64,000 bases of DNA from Holacanthus passer (Eukaryota; Chordata; Actinopteri; Pomacanthidae), in contig JAFREQ010000003.1 of assembly GCA_025331565.1 (NCBI GenBank), positions 8,487,001 through 8,551,000 of the forward strand. The letters are read 5' to 3'. Position numbers and translations under genes: made by a program. This document shows positions 48,530-62,769 of the stretch, one piece after another (positions within the stretch are counted from its first letter, which is position 1; each line of letters starts with the position of its first letter). Under the pieces are notes generated by a model. The model saw only the letters and a list, made by a program, of their open reading frames with translations, did no database searches and was not told where the DNA came from.

Positions 48530-51100
48530 AAGGAGAAGGGGGGGTGGATGTCAGCGAGAGGGAAGCGGTGCACGTGTGGCAAAGACAATGCTCCGGATTT
48601 TACAAGCTGCTGTGCAGATATAAATGGATGATATACTGACTTTCACCCATCTCCCTCTCCTGCCCTCCCACACGCTCTGATTGTTAAACAGGCTTTGTTT
48701 TATTAACTGTTTAAATGTACATATGTGGCTTTATTTGCCTGTCACTAGTAAGCATATTTTGGGAGATTAAGAAATATACCTACATCTGTTTCCTGTGCAG
48801 GGTCTACTCGGATGCATAAAACTCTGGAATATATTTTCACTACGAATCAATTAGATCATATACTTTTATGGTCGTGCCTTTGTATTGGCAAGTGGCGAGC
48901 TATCTAAAAACCACTTTCTTTTTGCATTGACTGAATGAAAAGTACAATAAAACTGAATACATCAGCGAGGACAGTGATGATGCAGCAAAATAGCACTTAG
49001 AATATTGTTATTGTCCTTTTATGTGTTCTCCTGAGAGCAGCTATACCTACAGAAATGTACAGAAAATCACATTCAAATCACGGATATTTGAAGTTGAGGA
49101 ATAACTTATTCGCATGCATCAATCAGTCTTATGAACAGGAGAAACAATGTCAATATTTCATCTCTGAGAAATTATGCAAAGACACTGACTCTACCTTGTA
49201 TTGGAGCTGAATCTGCAAGTTTATAATCTGGATATTTTCCTTAAACTAATAAAAAAAAGTAAGCTGCATTGTCTTATGATTTTGCCTCTTTTATGTTTGG
49301 AGGACAAAGACAGCTGTGTTGAAATACTTGGAGGTAATTAAGAGGATACTATTTCTTACCTCTTTTAAGCAGGTTTGATGTGACTTACTTCAAAATACTG
49401 GACCCTGTGACCTTGTCTAAATAAATCAAAATAATAGTGAATAAATAACTTGTTGGCTGAAGGATGTTGGATCAATGTAGGAGCCTCATTAATGATTTTT
49501 CCCCAGACATACCTGTGATCAAAATTAATCTGTAAAATATTTTTCTCATGATGTTCTTTATTGCAAACACCACATACTAATTTTCAGTTTGTTTTGCACG
49601 AACGAGCAGTAGATGCAGTTTCCAAGTTTATTACTTTCATTTCCAAGTTACAGATTGTGCTAAATGTTTTCAGTTAATTATTTTCAGACCTTATCATATA
49701 TGATCGCAATCACAGGTAAATGGGGAGTGAAGACGCAGACACAGAAAAGCACATAAGGAAGGAGAGAGAGAGAGCAAAATAAATATTGATTGGTATGAGA
49801 AAGAAAGCCGAGAGACAGAGAGAGAGAGAGAGAGTGAGTGAGAGAGGCTTGGTTAAGCTGTGTGATGGAACTGTGCTGCTATCTTAAATGAGGAATCCCA
49901 TATGAAGGTCTGGATTAACCAAATTTAATCCCTCATCAAACAGACAATAACAGTGCAGCCTAATCCCCCCAATTCTCAGTTTAGCAGCGCTCCTGCTCTC
50001 GTCTTGGCAGCGCAGTAGGGGCCGGTGCCGGCCCGTTGAGCTCTCCTCCACAATGACCTCTGGATGAGAACTGGCTTACACGCCGCAAGTCTGAGCTTCA
50101 TCACAGCAGCTGCTAGTCAACAAAGTTTCACCGGATGAACAGTTATAGTATATGAGACATTCACAGGACGAGGAAGGGTGGAAGAGAGGACATGTGGGAG
50201 AGCTGGAACGACCTCAAATTTTGTTAAATTATATAAGTTAATGAAAAATGTCATCTGAGATATTTAAAGAGTGTTCAGTTATACAAATACAATATGTGAC
50301 TGGCAGGAAATTAAATTTTTTTTTAAAAAAGCTCAAAAAAAGGTGTTTCAGTTCACTTGACTTTGAAGACCTTGATTGTACTACAAAACCTGTAATTAGA
50401 GGTTGAGATAGTGGGATGTAATTACCTCTAAGAGTGAGTACCCTGGAGTAAACAAATATGTTCATCAAGCAAATAAAGGATTACCGTGTATATGCTCGCT
50501 TCACTCCTTAACCCGTCTGATTCATCTGGGAAATGCAAAGCACAACATAAGGCGAGAGGGTGAGACAGACGGAGAGAAACCGAGAAAACAAGAACAGAGA
50601 GAGCGGGCCAAAACTGCTGACACCCGCTCTTCTGAGCCGGCTGGATGAGTCGTTTCCTTAGATAAAACATAAATAGGCAAATGCTCATTGGGAATACGTG
50701 TTTAACATTTATTTATGTTTTTCTGTACTTTCACTTTGAAATCGGCGAAATGTTACGCTAGATCAGTTTGATCACTAACTCGTGGTGATTTAGTGTTGAC
50801 CACATTCAAAGCTTCATGAGGCAATGTACTCGCAGAGGCCGGGCTCACGTCAAGGTCTTCTCAACTTTGTTTTGCTGATGGAGTCGTGCACAAGTTTGAG
50901 CGCATAGCTGAAATTTTGATTTAAACCTCTGGTGACTCTGGCGTTGTCTGTTGCTTGTGCAAATGCTGAGCTTTAGTTTCTCTCTTAATTAAGGTAATTG
51001 TGATTGAAGAGTGGCCTGTTTTAGTGTAGCCTTGAGGCAGAAAAGGTTGTTTTTGCAGAGCTAGTTGGGCTGTACTCAAACCTGGGACACCTCCAGGCAC
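48530..51100. other. Intergenic, no gene seen
   Basis: AT-rich from 48700 to 49720, then GA-rich patches at 49761-49774 and 49809-49846. A GC-richer unique block at 49940-50130 may be regulatory. No exons recognised. Confidence 0.5.
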
Positions 51101-51107
51101 CAGGAGA

Positions 51108-51109
<2 letters not shown>

Positions 51110-51142
<33 letters not shown>
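51110..51142. repeat. (GT)n microsatellite
   Basis: 33 bp of pure GT. Confidence 0.95.
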
Positions 51143-51143
<1 letters not shown>

Positions 51144-51875
51144 TGTCTGCTGACCTGTGAAGACCCTGCATGTTTAGGTAAAGATGTACAGAGACACACT
51201 GAGACATCTGTGTTGACAAACCGACGTACCTGAGTGCTAGAGGTGAAGATGGGACGTGACAGACCGCCTGAAAGCTTTTTTTTTTAGAGACTAAAGACTT
51301 ACATGTAAAAACACAGACATAAAGGATTGTGGACTTTGTCGGGACGAGGATGAACATTATGCAACCTGAAGCAAATATTCCATATATTTTGTCTAATACT
51401 ACACAAGGGGAGCAGTTTACTGTTTAAATGAAATCACTACTGCCAGATAGTAAATCATATTATTATCTTGTGTTTTTACTAAGACGCTCTCTTGTGTGTG
51501 TTCCATTGGCAGAAACAGGTATCCCCTAAGAACAAAACTCTATTTATATTTTATTCCAGGCTCAGAAAAAAGGAAAAGAACCGCACTTTTTCCAAAAACT
51601 CCAATGTAAAGTAAAGCAGTGTGTGCATGCCTATACTGTCTGCCCTAGTTTTCATTCTCCCAGACCATTTTATATACCTTGCATACTTTTGTGCCTGTAC
51701 CCTCCAATAATTTTTGCCTTTTCTACAGGTAATATTCATTTTTATCATTAGAAGCAGTTGTGCTAGCAGCAGTAATGACTGTAGTAATTCTCTATGCTTC
51801 CATAAATTTTTTTTGTATATGTCTGCCTGTGCCTATAGTGTGTTAATGTATGTATGCAATGTACGAACTTGTGGC

Positions 51876-51877
<2 letters not shown>

Positions 51878-51920
<43 letters not shown>
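51878..51920. repeat. (GT)n microsatellite
   Basis: 43 bp of pure GT. Confidence 0.95.
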
Positions 51921-51923
<3 letters not shown>

Positions 51924-51929
51924 TCTTTG

Positions 51930-54900
51930 GAACAGCACCAGCACAGTAGTTATGGAGCTCAGGCGGGCTAATGTTGTACTGCTGCCAAAAACACTAAAGC
52001 AGCCCCCACTGATATCAGTTATTAATATTTAACTGTCCACTATTAAAGTTTAAGGCGGTTGAGATGGAGCTGGGGGGAAAAGAGGCTACTTCATGATCAC
52101 TGGCCGTACAGCACTGTAAACACGTTCACTAAAGCCCCTGACAGTGTTACAGTGTGGATTTAGGGAGCGGGGGCGATAGTGCACGAGGCTACAGTTGTTC
52201 TGTGTGTCGACATACGTATAGTACAGAAGACACTGGATCTGATAAATGCATTTGTTTATTTTATTTTATCTCTGCATTAAAGTGATTCTCTTATGTGACA
52301 AGTAAAAAAAGGTCAGCATCGCTGGGAACCAGCGTCCAACGTGTACAATATGCATATGTCTTATAATACAAATTAATAGACGTGGTGTACAAAGGCCGTG
52401 CTGTGAGGCTGCATTTCTCGGCTGTTGAATGTCACATTTACTGTCCTCAGTCATCAGGGTGCAGTGAAAAGTCTTGTGTAATTTCCTTTGTCATAAAACT
52501 CCTATACATTTACTTTTATTTGTTGCTGTAAACCTGCACTAGAAAACAAATAAAAACGCCATATGGTTTATTGTGTTTTACATTCAATACACAGTTATAA
52601 ATGCAGGGCTTAATATGAAAACATATATGAAAACATAACAAGGGTTTGGCCTCACATGTGTTCCCCCACGTTCTTAATCGCACTCAGCAGAATTTTATCT
52701 TTGAAGAGCGGCTTCGTGAAATTTGTCATGTTCATGTGTTTTAAAATGCATTTCTCTTATTTCTCCTTTGAATTCAATTTAGTACACACAGCACTATAGG
52801 GCAGTGAGAAAACAGTCTTGTAAAACTTGTTACCACCGTCACCACAAGCTGTTTTCAGTGTTTCATTTCCTCCAAAGAGCCTGGAGTGTGACCTCCCCCT
52901 GACATTTTGAGGTAAACAAGTCAAACCAAGGTTAAAACAGGAAGAAATGCAGTGTGAGATTCAGCGATGTTCCAACTCACTCATGAAGAGGTTCTATAAA
53001 AGAATAGGCTGGCTGGCTAAAAGTGAGCATGAAAAATACCCCACCTCCACGTTGACCCATATCATCCATTATGTGTGGTGATTATGAGAATAGAACTGCC
53101 TTATGGGTAGCCACAGTTCCAGGAAACAATAGCTCACTGTCAGCCTGTGTTTTAACCGTGGGATGACCAGCTTTATTACAGTCTGATTATTGAAGCCTCA
53201 CTGAAGCCTCACCAGCCATCGTTATTCTGGTTGCTTCACTGAACTGCTGGATCAGTCAATGACCTGCTTCAATTTATATTCAGATAAATGAACCAACAAT
53301 TGTACCACACACAGGCATTTTCAAAGAGGTCACGACCACAAAGAGAGCACAGCTGACAAGGTTTGTAATAGATGTGGCCTGCACATGATACTGGATCATA
53401 CACCCACTACTTCCTCTCTCGTATAAATAAAAAAGGGCTCGAAATAAAAGGTGTGTCTTTTCCTAAACTGCTTTATGTCACAGCGCTTCTCATACATAAT
53501 GCATTCATGTAAATGAAAATGTTCTGTCTTCAGAAATAACAAGAGAACCTAAATCTTTGCCAAAATTAGTCTTTTAATGAAATTTCCATGAATGCAAATG
53601 CAGGCCAGGTCTGAGCATAATTCCACCCAGGAATTAAACTAAGTTGGCCTGGTTTATCTTAATAGCTGATCTCAGCCCAGTGGGGTTGGTATTAAGTCTG
53701 TCGGTCGCAGCACAGCGCTCAACGCAATCACAGCTTTGCCTTCTCTAGCGTAGCTTACTCCAGTGACCAGCACAGAATTAACATGTGCATGGACGTGCGC
53801 TCACTCACACATACACACACATTTACACCTGCACATACACAATCCCACACACACGCCTCAGTGCTTTCCAATATGATGTTTTTCCATTGATATTATGGAT
53901 GTAATTATACTGAGTTGATTATTAAGCCCGATTTGTCGGTGGAATCCCTCCTAAATGTCTAAATATACAAATTGTTTAACGTGTGACATTCGGTGCAGTA
54001 TTTATTACAGAATAAGTCACAAACATATGTTAATAAATGTTTATAGTGTGGCAATGGGATTCTAGTTAATTTAAGTGAGAGCGTGTTATTTAGTGTCTTT
54101 TATCTCTTTATTTTATGCCGTAAAAACTTCAGTGAAGAATTACCAGACAGTCAAGGTTATAAATTTCATATTTAATGCAGAACTGTATTTCTGCAGTACA
54201 GTATTGGTGTGATAATGAGGTGTGTGTGTGTGCGTGTACATGCAAAGCACTCTCTCCATTACCTGACATATCACCTGACAGAAGCAGGGTCTTTGCAGGC
54301 AGACGGCACTTCATTATCAAGCCATTTGGATTAGAACAGATTAGGACATTATATAGATATGTAGAAGAGACTAATGATTCACTAATTAACACATAATTAT
54401 ATCGAGATCTCAGCTTGCGGTCTATGATGGTATGTGTGTATGTGCACGTTCGCATATATGCATTATGTCCCATGTGTTGAGTTTTCCCGCATCTCAGTTT
54501 TCCTGCACTTTTTTTGTTGTTCACAAATATCATCGTTCACAGTGGGTTCACTGTGTCTCTCCCTCTGGTCCAATGGAGAGGATCTGTGTGCTGAACTCAA
54601 GTGTCACAATTGTTCCCCTCACAGAACCATTGTGTGTTTGGTATATAGCTTCCAGTGTTGAAGAGAAATCACTGGTCCCTTCACTCTATTCCAGCACAAA
54701 GTGACTTGGAGTAACTGCCAGTGATAACTAGTAATTACATCCATTTAAAATGTGCATTATTTTACCCCTGCATTGAATAAACTAGTGAGGCAGAAAATTG
54801 TCCAGTTTTATCCTCTCCCTTATAAACACACATTTTCGAAAGGAAGCACTTATTTTTGACAGGTTTTATCCTTGAGTGAGGCTAAACATTCTCCAGGAGT

Positions 54901-56480
54901 TTCCATGTTAATTGTCACAGTGGCCGACGGACGGAGGGAACCAGACAGACAGTGGGACAGACACGCACTCAGTCACAGTGAAATACCCCAGGCCAAAATT
55001 AATCTCTCCAGTTCACTGCAGTGACTCTTACCCTGAGCCATTGAACTTTGATAGAGGATTCATCTTTTGAACCTAGACTAAGGCATTTCAACAAAAAAAA
55101 ATATTATTTTCACTATTCCACAAAGAGGACATGATTTCCTGGTTAGAAATACATTTGAATGGACACGTGCTGTCTATTCACTGAGGGAACTTTCTCTTAA
55201 TACCAGTCTGGCTCTGTCCCTGTATGTGTGGACTCATTGTATGCATGTGGCACAAAGAGTGATAGGAGTCTTTAGAAAAGAGCGAAGCTCTCCACAGATT
55301 AGACTCCATTAGCATTTAAGGTACTGTCATAAATTCCACCCAAAGTGGAGGGAAGAGGCAGGACAAATGAAGTAGGATTAATAGGGGCCCGGGCCTGACC
55401 GATAGTGGGGATTGGGAGGCAGGGTCACCTTGGGATAGAGGGGCAGGGTGGCAAATATGAAGACTAGTAGAGGAAAAGGTAAGATGGACTTAGACACATA
55501 AAACAGACATATGAAATACCGTACTGTGCAGTTGAATGTTGATAAAAGAAGAATGAGCATAAGAGGTAAAAGGTGAGAGAAGAAGATATGAGCTTAGAGT
55601 GTACACGAACAGAAACAGATGTTGAAGGTCTGTGACCTTCCCTGCAGCTGACCTCCAGACAGGTAATGAGGTCAGTGTACGGAGACAGATAGCTGTGTGT
55701 GTGGAGAGACTGGGGCGGGGGTGTGTAAACGTACACCTGGACGACACTTTCTTATTTAACACCTTGTATACACACTCAGGAAGTCTAAACGTATTTTATA
55801 ATCAGTCACTTGTCATCAGTGGTTTCTGATTTTCTCATACCAAATGTTTTTGCTGTAAACAGCTACTTGAGCTTTGAAGTTACTTGGAAGTTACTTAGTG
55901 ATGTTAAGTTGCTTAAAAGAAACAGAAAATGAAAAGTTGTCAACAGTTCCTGTGTTTCACTCACCAACATAACAACACCTTTCACAAATAAGTAGTCATG
56001 TTGTCAGTTGTTAATATAAAGAAATATTGATTATAGCTACAAAAGCAAAGATGAAGAACAGTTTGTAATTTTACATAGCACTAAAAAATTTTTAATGAAT
56101 AGAAATTCTGTATTTCTCTATTTCCTTCTGCTTTTGTTGTTCAAATCTTTCCTGGCTTCCTGAAAAAGCTGAAGCAAAAAACACATCTCAACTGGCAACA
56201 TATGTTGCGCTGTATATTGCGGATTTGACAAACTAAGGTTAAACTCTACTTAATGTGTGCCAATCACTTTTTTAAGGAGGAGCAGCAAAAGAAGTTTTCT
56301 GGGATGAACCTGAAACAACGGTTTGACTGGATGCTGAATCAGTGACTTGCAGCAGACTTGTAACAAAGTTTCCCCCCTCATCTGATCTGCAGTCTGAACT
56401 GACTTTCAGCCAGCCAAGGAGGTGAGGGTGAATGTCTGCCTTTATGCAGCTTAACTCCCAACCCTTACAGTAGCAGGGAC
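51930..56480. other. Intergenic, no gene seen
   Basis: No exon with splice signals was found. 53580-53780 is repeat-free and carries an ATGCAAATG octamer-like word and balanced composition, so it may be regulatory. A loose CA-rich patch lies at 53800-53860. Nothing else was recognised. Confidence 0.5.
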
Positions 56481-56489
56481 AAGGTGACT

Positions 56490-58385
56490 TACAGGTAATC
56501 TATAAGAATAAGGAGCCAGGCAGGCGCCCTGGGCTTTTATTAGATCTCCGATACTCCCCGGCCCCAACCCCAGTCCCAGCCTCGGCCCCAGATTGGCACT
56601 CGCTGGCTCCACCTAGAGAAGGGCTACGTCGCAAATTACTCCAGACAGCCACTATGACATCCACCTAAAAACCACCTTTCCTTTAACAGGGCCTGGGAGG
56701 TGGAGGATAGAAGATGTCAGTGTCTCCTCGCATTCACCCGTGGAGAAAGTGAGCGAGAGCGAGAGAGGCAGAGAAAGAGTAGAGGGATCTATCCGTCAGA
56801 GCTTAAGGAGTTTTCTAACAGTACATTGACCTTGAGTGCTTGCCATTGATTTCCAGTAACGCCTCCCAAACAGCGTTGCGAACCCCGCCGAGCACTGCGG
56901 GACCCTGATTGGGAACAGATTTCCCAAATTCCGATAGCGTGCCACCTGCCCAGGATGATGGATAGTCCTCCTGTATCCCATCAATCCTCACCTGCTGCCG
57001 AGGAGGTGACACCTGGGCCAGATTTATCATCATATACGACATCAAGCCAAGCAGCCAATCAGAGAGTGGCATACTAAACGGAGGCCCCTCCCCCCTGGAG
57101 GGCTCCATTATGTTTGGAAACAGATTTATTCCTGCTTGTGACAGGAGGAGGGGAGATGAGGAGGGAGAGGAAGAAGAGGGAAGGAAAAGGCAGAGAGAGA
57201 TGACTCCTTGCAATAAACAGAGGGTTAAACTTACTGATTCTTTAAAGGGAGTAAGAATCGCACTTCAGTAAAGTTTAGGGAATCACAAAAGGCCTAGATT
57301 TCCTGACTTTTAGTGAATGATTTGAAGATATGTTTAGTGCAACATTTTGCGAGTTACTAGATATATTAATAAATCATGTTTCCTAATCACGTTGATGTAT
57401 TCTGCATAACATTCAGTTGTAAATGTATTTACTGCTATAAATTGCAAACATAATGTCTGCAAATAGTAGGCAGGGTTGTTTTAATGACATTGTCAGGGTT
57501 ACTTTTTTTCAAAATTGGGAAAGCTTCTCCTGGAGCCACAGAAGACACTGTACAAATGTTTGGACAAACTGTGAAGTGTTTGACATGTGTAAAAAGAACT
57601 TCATGTGTAAAACTGGTGGATTGCTCCTTTAAAAATGTCTATAACCGACTGTAACCTGCATTTGGAAGTGTTCTAAAAATTCTTTAAAACTTTCACTCAC
57701 ATATTTCAAATACATATGTTTTTAAATGTTTTGGTCAATACCACTGTAAATCAAAGTCTTCATATGATTCACAATATACAGCACATGACATGATGAACTG
57801 ATCTAATTCCATCTCTGTGAAATGATCACGGAAGCAGAAGAGGTGATCACAGGACCATGAATGCGCTAATCTAATTAATATCCTCCTGTTCCTGCCACTG
57901 ATTTTACGACTAGTTAAAAACCTTCTGCTGCTTTTATAGCTATTAGAAGCCAAGTGTGAGCTATCTTCTACTTCGCTCTATTTTATCTCTCCACCAGCGG
58001 TTGGCCACCCTAAATATTAAGAGCCTCCGGGGAGCGCAGGGTTCAACAGACTCAGAGGCCAACTGCCTCTGGATCGCTGCGACAAACGTCTAGAAAACAA
58101 TCCAGAACGAGACCTAACAGTCGCGATAATGATCTCGTCTTGCTTCGTGCTTTCCTTTCTTCAATTAACCTACCATCTCCCTTCCCTGAAAAAGCCTTTC
58201 CTTGCCCTCCTCTGCTCTACAAACCCCCTCCTCCCTTTCTATCCTTCCCTCCCTTTCACTTGGCGGAGCTACAGCGGTTTCTCCAAGGCTCACCAGGCAC
58301 AGTGCTTTAGCCCTGTGTAATCCTGCCAACCCTATTTCATTAGCCACGCGGACTAAAGAGCTTAACAACACAGCCCCATCGCAGT
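56490..58385. other. Intergenic, GC-richer unique blocks
   Basis: 56500-57240 and 58000-58385 are richer in GC and free of simple repeats apart from purine-rich GAGAGAGGCAGAGAAAGAG text near 56760 and 57150. The frames crossing them (up to 132 codons, minus strand) lack splice support and family resemblance. 57280-57720 is AT-rich. The GC-richer blocks may be regulatory. Confidence 0.4.
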
Positions 58386-58388
58386 AGA

Positions 58389-58423
58389 GGGAGAGAGAGA
58401 GAGAGAGAGAAAAAAAAAAAAAA
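58389..58423. repeat. (GA)n followed by A run
   Basis: A GA tract of about 21 bp passes directly into a run of about 14 A. Confidence 0.95.
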
Positions 58424-58429
58424 CGACAC

Positions 58430-61400
58430 AACACAAATTCCTCAGAATACATGGCCGCTCAGCCAGTATTTACGCTTCCTCCCTCTCTCTCTCCTCGTGC
58501 CTTGCCATACCTCTCCCTCTGCCTCTCCATCTCCATCTTGCAAAGGAGCCCAGAATGGATTAGAGATGGCATCAATGGGATGAGACGTATTACCAATCGA
58601 TTTGGAGGGAGCGTGGCATTGTTCTTCTGAGTGGAAAACTTTGGATATGGCCAACGTGCCGATGCCAAATGCAGCTGCAGGAGTGACTCCCACTCTCTGT
58701 CTCTATTGCTCTCTCCTGTCTCGTTTCATCCAAAACTACTGCTCGCATTTAATCACTGAAGTCACTGAGGACTGTTTTGTGGTTCATCTGTATTGTCTTG
58801 GAGAAACATGTCGGGTTTAAGAGGCTGTAAAGTAGCTTTGTACTGATCTGGGGGAAAGGAGGATAAACAAGCAGATTGGGAGAAACCTGATCAGTGTTAA
58901 TGGTGATGGTTTAGGCTTTCGTCTTTTACTGATGCCTGCTGCCTGACAGTCAGAAACACAATACTACTGATTAGACGGCGCTACTGAAAAAGGAAGACAG
59001 AAGCTACAGACTAATCATCTTAGATTTGATTTTTTTTTAAAAATCACAAGGCATCTCTGTGCAGGCAGCTCCCGCATAAATTTTATAACACATAAACAAA
59101 TGTAAAATCATGATCGTACCCAAAAAAGGTCTGAACCAGAAAACTGCTGATCATTTACTTGATATTAGTGGAAGAGTGGTGGGAGTGACAGGGGCCTTGG
59201 CTGAGGAGCCCAAGGATGTAGGGGGGCCTGGCCGGGGTCTGGGCAGGTTGTCAGCTAAGGGCACAAGGTGTGGGGGACAGGGGCAGAGGCTGCTGCCATA
59301 TTTCTTCATGAGGGCGACAGTGACAGAGGAGCGACAAAACGAATGGCCTGTCAAAAGAAATGAGAACGAATAGTTTCTGTGTTCCGTGGAAAGAGGACCC
59401 TTCAAGCATCAAGGGGCGGTTCGTTTGGAGGCAGAAACCAGGACCAGGTCTGCAGATAGCATGACTGCTAACGACTGAGAATCTTGAGTCTCCGTAGAGG
59501 CCGACAGAATATGTTGACGATCACCACTAATACATAGTAGTATATAAAAAGGTCATTGACATCCTGAGAATCATCATTTTCTTTTTTCTTTTATGTAATT
59601 TGCATCAGTTTAACAGAGCTCACTAATATGAGGAAAATATTTAAATCATAGAAGCATAATTGAAGACGTATTTTCATTTATTTTGCCTACATATACTCTA
59701 TTATAATATTCTCATGGAGCAGTCAGACCAAAATTCACTCCCATTCATTTCTTTATAGAACGGGGTGAGACACATTGGCTTCTGGCAGCGAACTGACCTG
59801 CCTCCTTCACTTTGAGCAATGTGATTTAACTGTGGCACGTGAAATCATAAAGCTCTCCAATGTCCAGCTGGCGTGAGAGACTGGGTGGGACCGAAATTAT
59901 GTTTGATTATATCGTTGTTTGAAAACAGCACAGTGAAATAATATAAGCAGCAGGGAAGAGTGTGCGAGTGTAAAGGCACTGACAGAGGTTAGTGACAGAA
60001 AATGTTTGACGATCTTATTATACTATTAGTATTGTTTCACCTGTTTGGATGGGAGAAGTTACACCTTTATCATTTTTATTGGTTCATGAAGTTTGATGAC
60101 CTCGTACAATTTCCAGCAATGAAAAGTATTTGCATGCCTTGATACCTGTAAGTGATAACTTTTTCTTTTTGTTGGTGGTGGTGATTTGGGTAAAGTGATA
60201 TAGCTCTAACTGTACATCAGCAGCTTCGTACAACAAACTGCTCTGCGAATGTGACTTTGTCATATGAGTGCTCCATTTTCTCCCCGTTTCTTTCTTTCCT
60301 CCTTCTCTGTCTGTGCTTTCTTATACTGTAGCTTCTCTCCGGCCTGTTTTTTTTTTCTTTAATTTCCTCCCTCGGTCTGCCCCTCTCCACTTCTTTTTCT
60401 GTCTCATCATTAGTGGCTGTCCCATGTTGAGGGGAGAGTAATCTGAACTACGTGTCCCAGGGGCCCATTCCTTTACTTCCTGCTGTAGGAATAAGTGGCC
60501 TATTGATTAGTTATCAGGCCGTAATTGGGCTACGATCTCCCTCGCCCTCAGATATCCCCCAGATATATGACACTCCTGACAGCCTGAGAGGTGGGTGAGG
60601 AGGCGGGGGCCGAGCGGTGGCGGGGTGTTCCTCCTGCCTGCCTGCCAACACTTTACTCAACTAAATGTCCTCCTGACCACATAGATGCCAACTGCTGCCC
60701 ACGTCTCTCTTCCTGCAAAAGGATTTTCAACATCATGCCAGCGAAAGATTATTCAATCTTTCAAATTATACAGCCAGCGAGAGGTCCAGCAGGATTTTAT
60801 GTTCTGTGTTAACTATGAGCACCCATTTTTGCTATTTTCTCATAGGAATAAACTCTGAAATTGTAATCAGAGTTTTAAAATGAAAATGGTGCGGCTTACC
60901 CAGAAAGAAACTTATATAAGCTCTGAGTAAGTACACCATTCGCATATGGATAATTGCCTGTGAGGGATTTCAATACAAATTGAGGCTCAGGAAGCGGATA
61001 AGCAACAGGAAGGGTGTCTCTGCTCCTGTGTAAGCATCCAAATCTACTGTGAGTGCGCAAAGAACCATGACTAACTCTTACTAAGTCTGTTTGTGCGTTT
61101 TTAGGAAAAGCTTAAAGATACTTTCCTCTCCTCTTCATCTCACTCCCTCTTACTGTCATAACCTCCCTTTTCCCCCCAAATTATGTGTCGCTCTCTGGAT
61201 CTCTTTCTTTCAGTTGGAGCGAGAATGAGTACATATACATATATATCACTCTCCAAATGCTCCCACATCGTGAGGTGTTAATTGTGAGAGCGTTCGCGAG
61301 CTTGATCAAAGTGTGCAGACAGGAGATGAAGAGGAGACGTGCCCTGCTGGGTTCTTCAGACAGACACAACATGTCAAACCCTCCATTTAGCAGCCAGATT

Positions 61401-62540
61401 AACACTTATCCCAGCCCTTCCCCTGCTCCCTCGCTCCCCCCTGTCTCTCCCTCAAAACCACATCTGATACACATCTCATTTCCACACTCAATGTTGCCAT
61501 AATCAAAAGTCCACTCATTACATGAAGCCTGTTCATCATCCCGCTTCCCTCGCTCCTCGGTCCGGCAACGATCAACCTCTTTTTCCTCCATTCTCCTCCC
61601 TCGCTCTCCCCCAGAGAAGTGAACATCCCAGTGGAAGTGCATTTGTCTCCTGGCATTAATCTAGTGGAGATATAAAGGATCGTTGTATGAGGCTCTGGTG
61701 TCCTGTGGGCTGTATTGTCTCTGCATCTTCCTCGGTGACAGAGTGCAGAATAACGCAGAGAGATGTGACTTTAGTTTGCCTGCTCCCTCACACACTGCTC
61801 TGCTTACTAAGAGCTATAGGCAAATGATTCTTCAATTTCTGAGGAACAGATGAGGGGATTATCACAGGGAGGTTGAAATTAATATTTACATTCATCTGCA
61901 ATAATCTTAAATCACACTGCATGCAGGGGTGTTTACATTCTCATCTTTCTCTTGGCTGAATCTTTTAGTGTCTCCAAAGGGTGTGGGAAGACTTCAGAGG
62001 AGGTCTGGGGTGGGAGAGGTAACTTGGGTCAGGTGGACTGTTGTATGTGTAATTTGGTACCACTTCACTATTGTCTGGTAGAGCTGCCCTCTGATCTCCA
62101 CAGAGGCCTCTCCTGGAAACACACACACCAGACTCAGAGAGTGAGTGTGTCTGTATGAGACTGAGTAAACCAGAGCAGCCTATTGTCATCTTGTCTGTAG
62201 TTCAAGTCAAAGTATATGAACTGTAACGTCATTGTCCGTGACTTTCTATAAATAGTTTATTATTATCAGTTTTTTCTGTTTTGAAAGTAGCTTTAACTGT
62301 CTGACTAAAACTTTTCCTATAATATTTTATCCTATTAGAATTATCATAGATACCATGATTATCATATCAGATTGTTTGCTTTTATATATATGTATTATAT
62401 TCATAGTGTTTTTTATCTTTTTTGTTCACTTTTTTCAGACAAGGCTTTAAACTCTACACCCAGAATAAACAGCATATGCATTTAAACTATCCTAGTGGGA
62501 TGGATTCTTTTTTGTTTTTTAAAACTTGTTCAACCAACAA
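58430..62540. other. Intergenic, no gene seen
   Basis: Contains C/T-rich patches (58480-58540, 60280-60400, 61130-61200, 61410-61460). A GC-richer unique block at 60420-60800 has TATTGATTAGTTATCAGG and CGTAATTGGGCTAC words that could be regulatory. An 87-codon plus frame at 59110-59373 is unrecognised and unsupported by splice signals. Confidence 0.45.
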
Positions 62541-62552
62541 ACCAAATTTCTT

Positions 62553-62765
62553 GGGTTGCAACTAACAACTGTTATCATTATCGATAAACCTAAATCAATG
62601 AATCGTTCAGTGGAAAAATAAAGAGACCAAGGTGATGTCAAGACAATCCTCACATTTAAGAAGCTGGAATCAGTGAATGTTTGGTTTAATAAATAAATTT
62701 TAGAATGATTAATCAATTATAAATATTGTTGATTTTTTAATTTTCCATTACTCAATTGTTTTTGG
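62553..62765 (+). mobile_element. Teleost dispersed repeat, copy D
   Basis: Begins gggttgcaactaacaactg, holds the internal word 'catttaagaagctggaatc' and ends 'actcaattgtt'. Same family as copies A, B and C; shorter than copy B because internal sequence is missing. Confidence 0.75.
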
Positions 62766-62769
62766 AATT

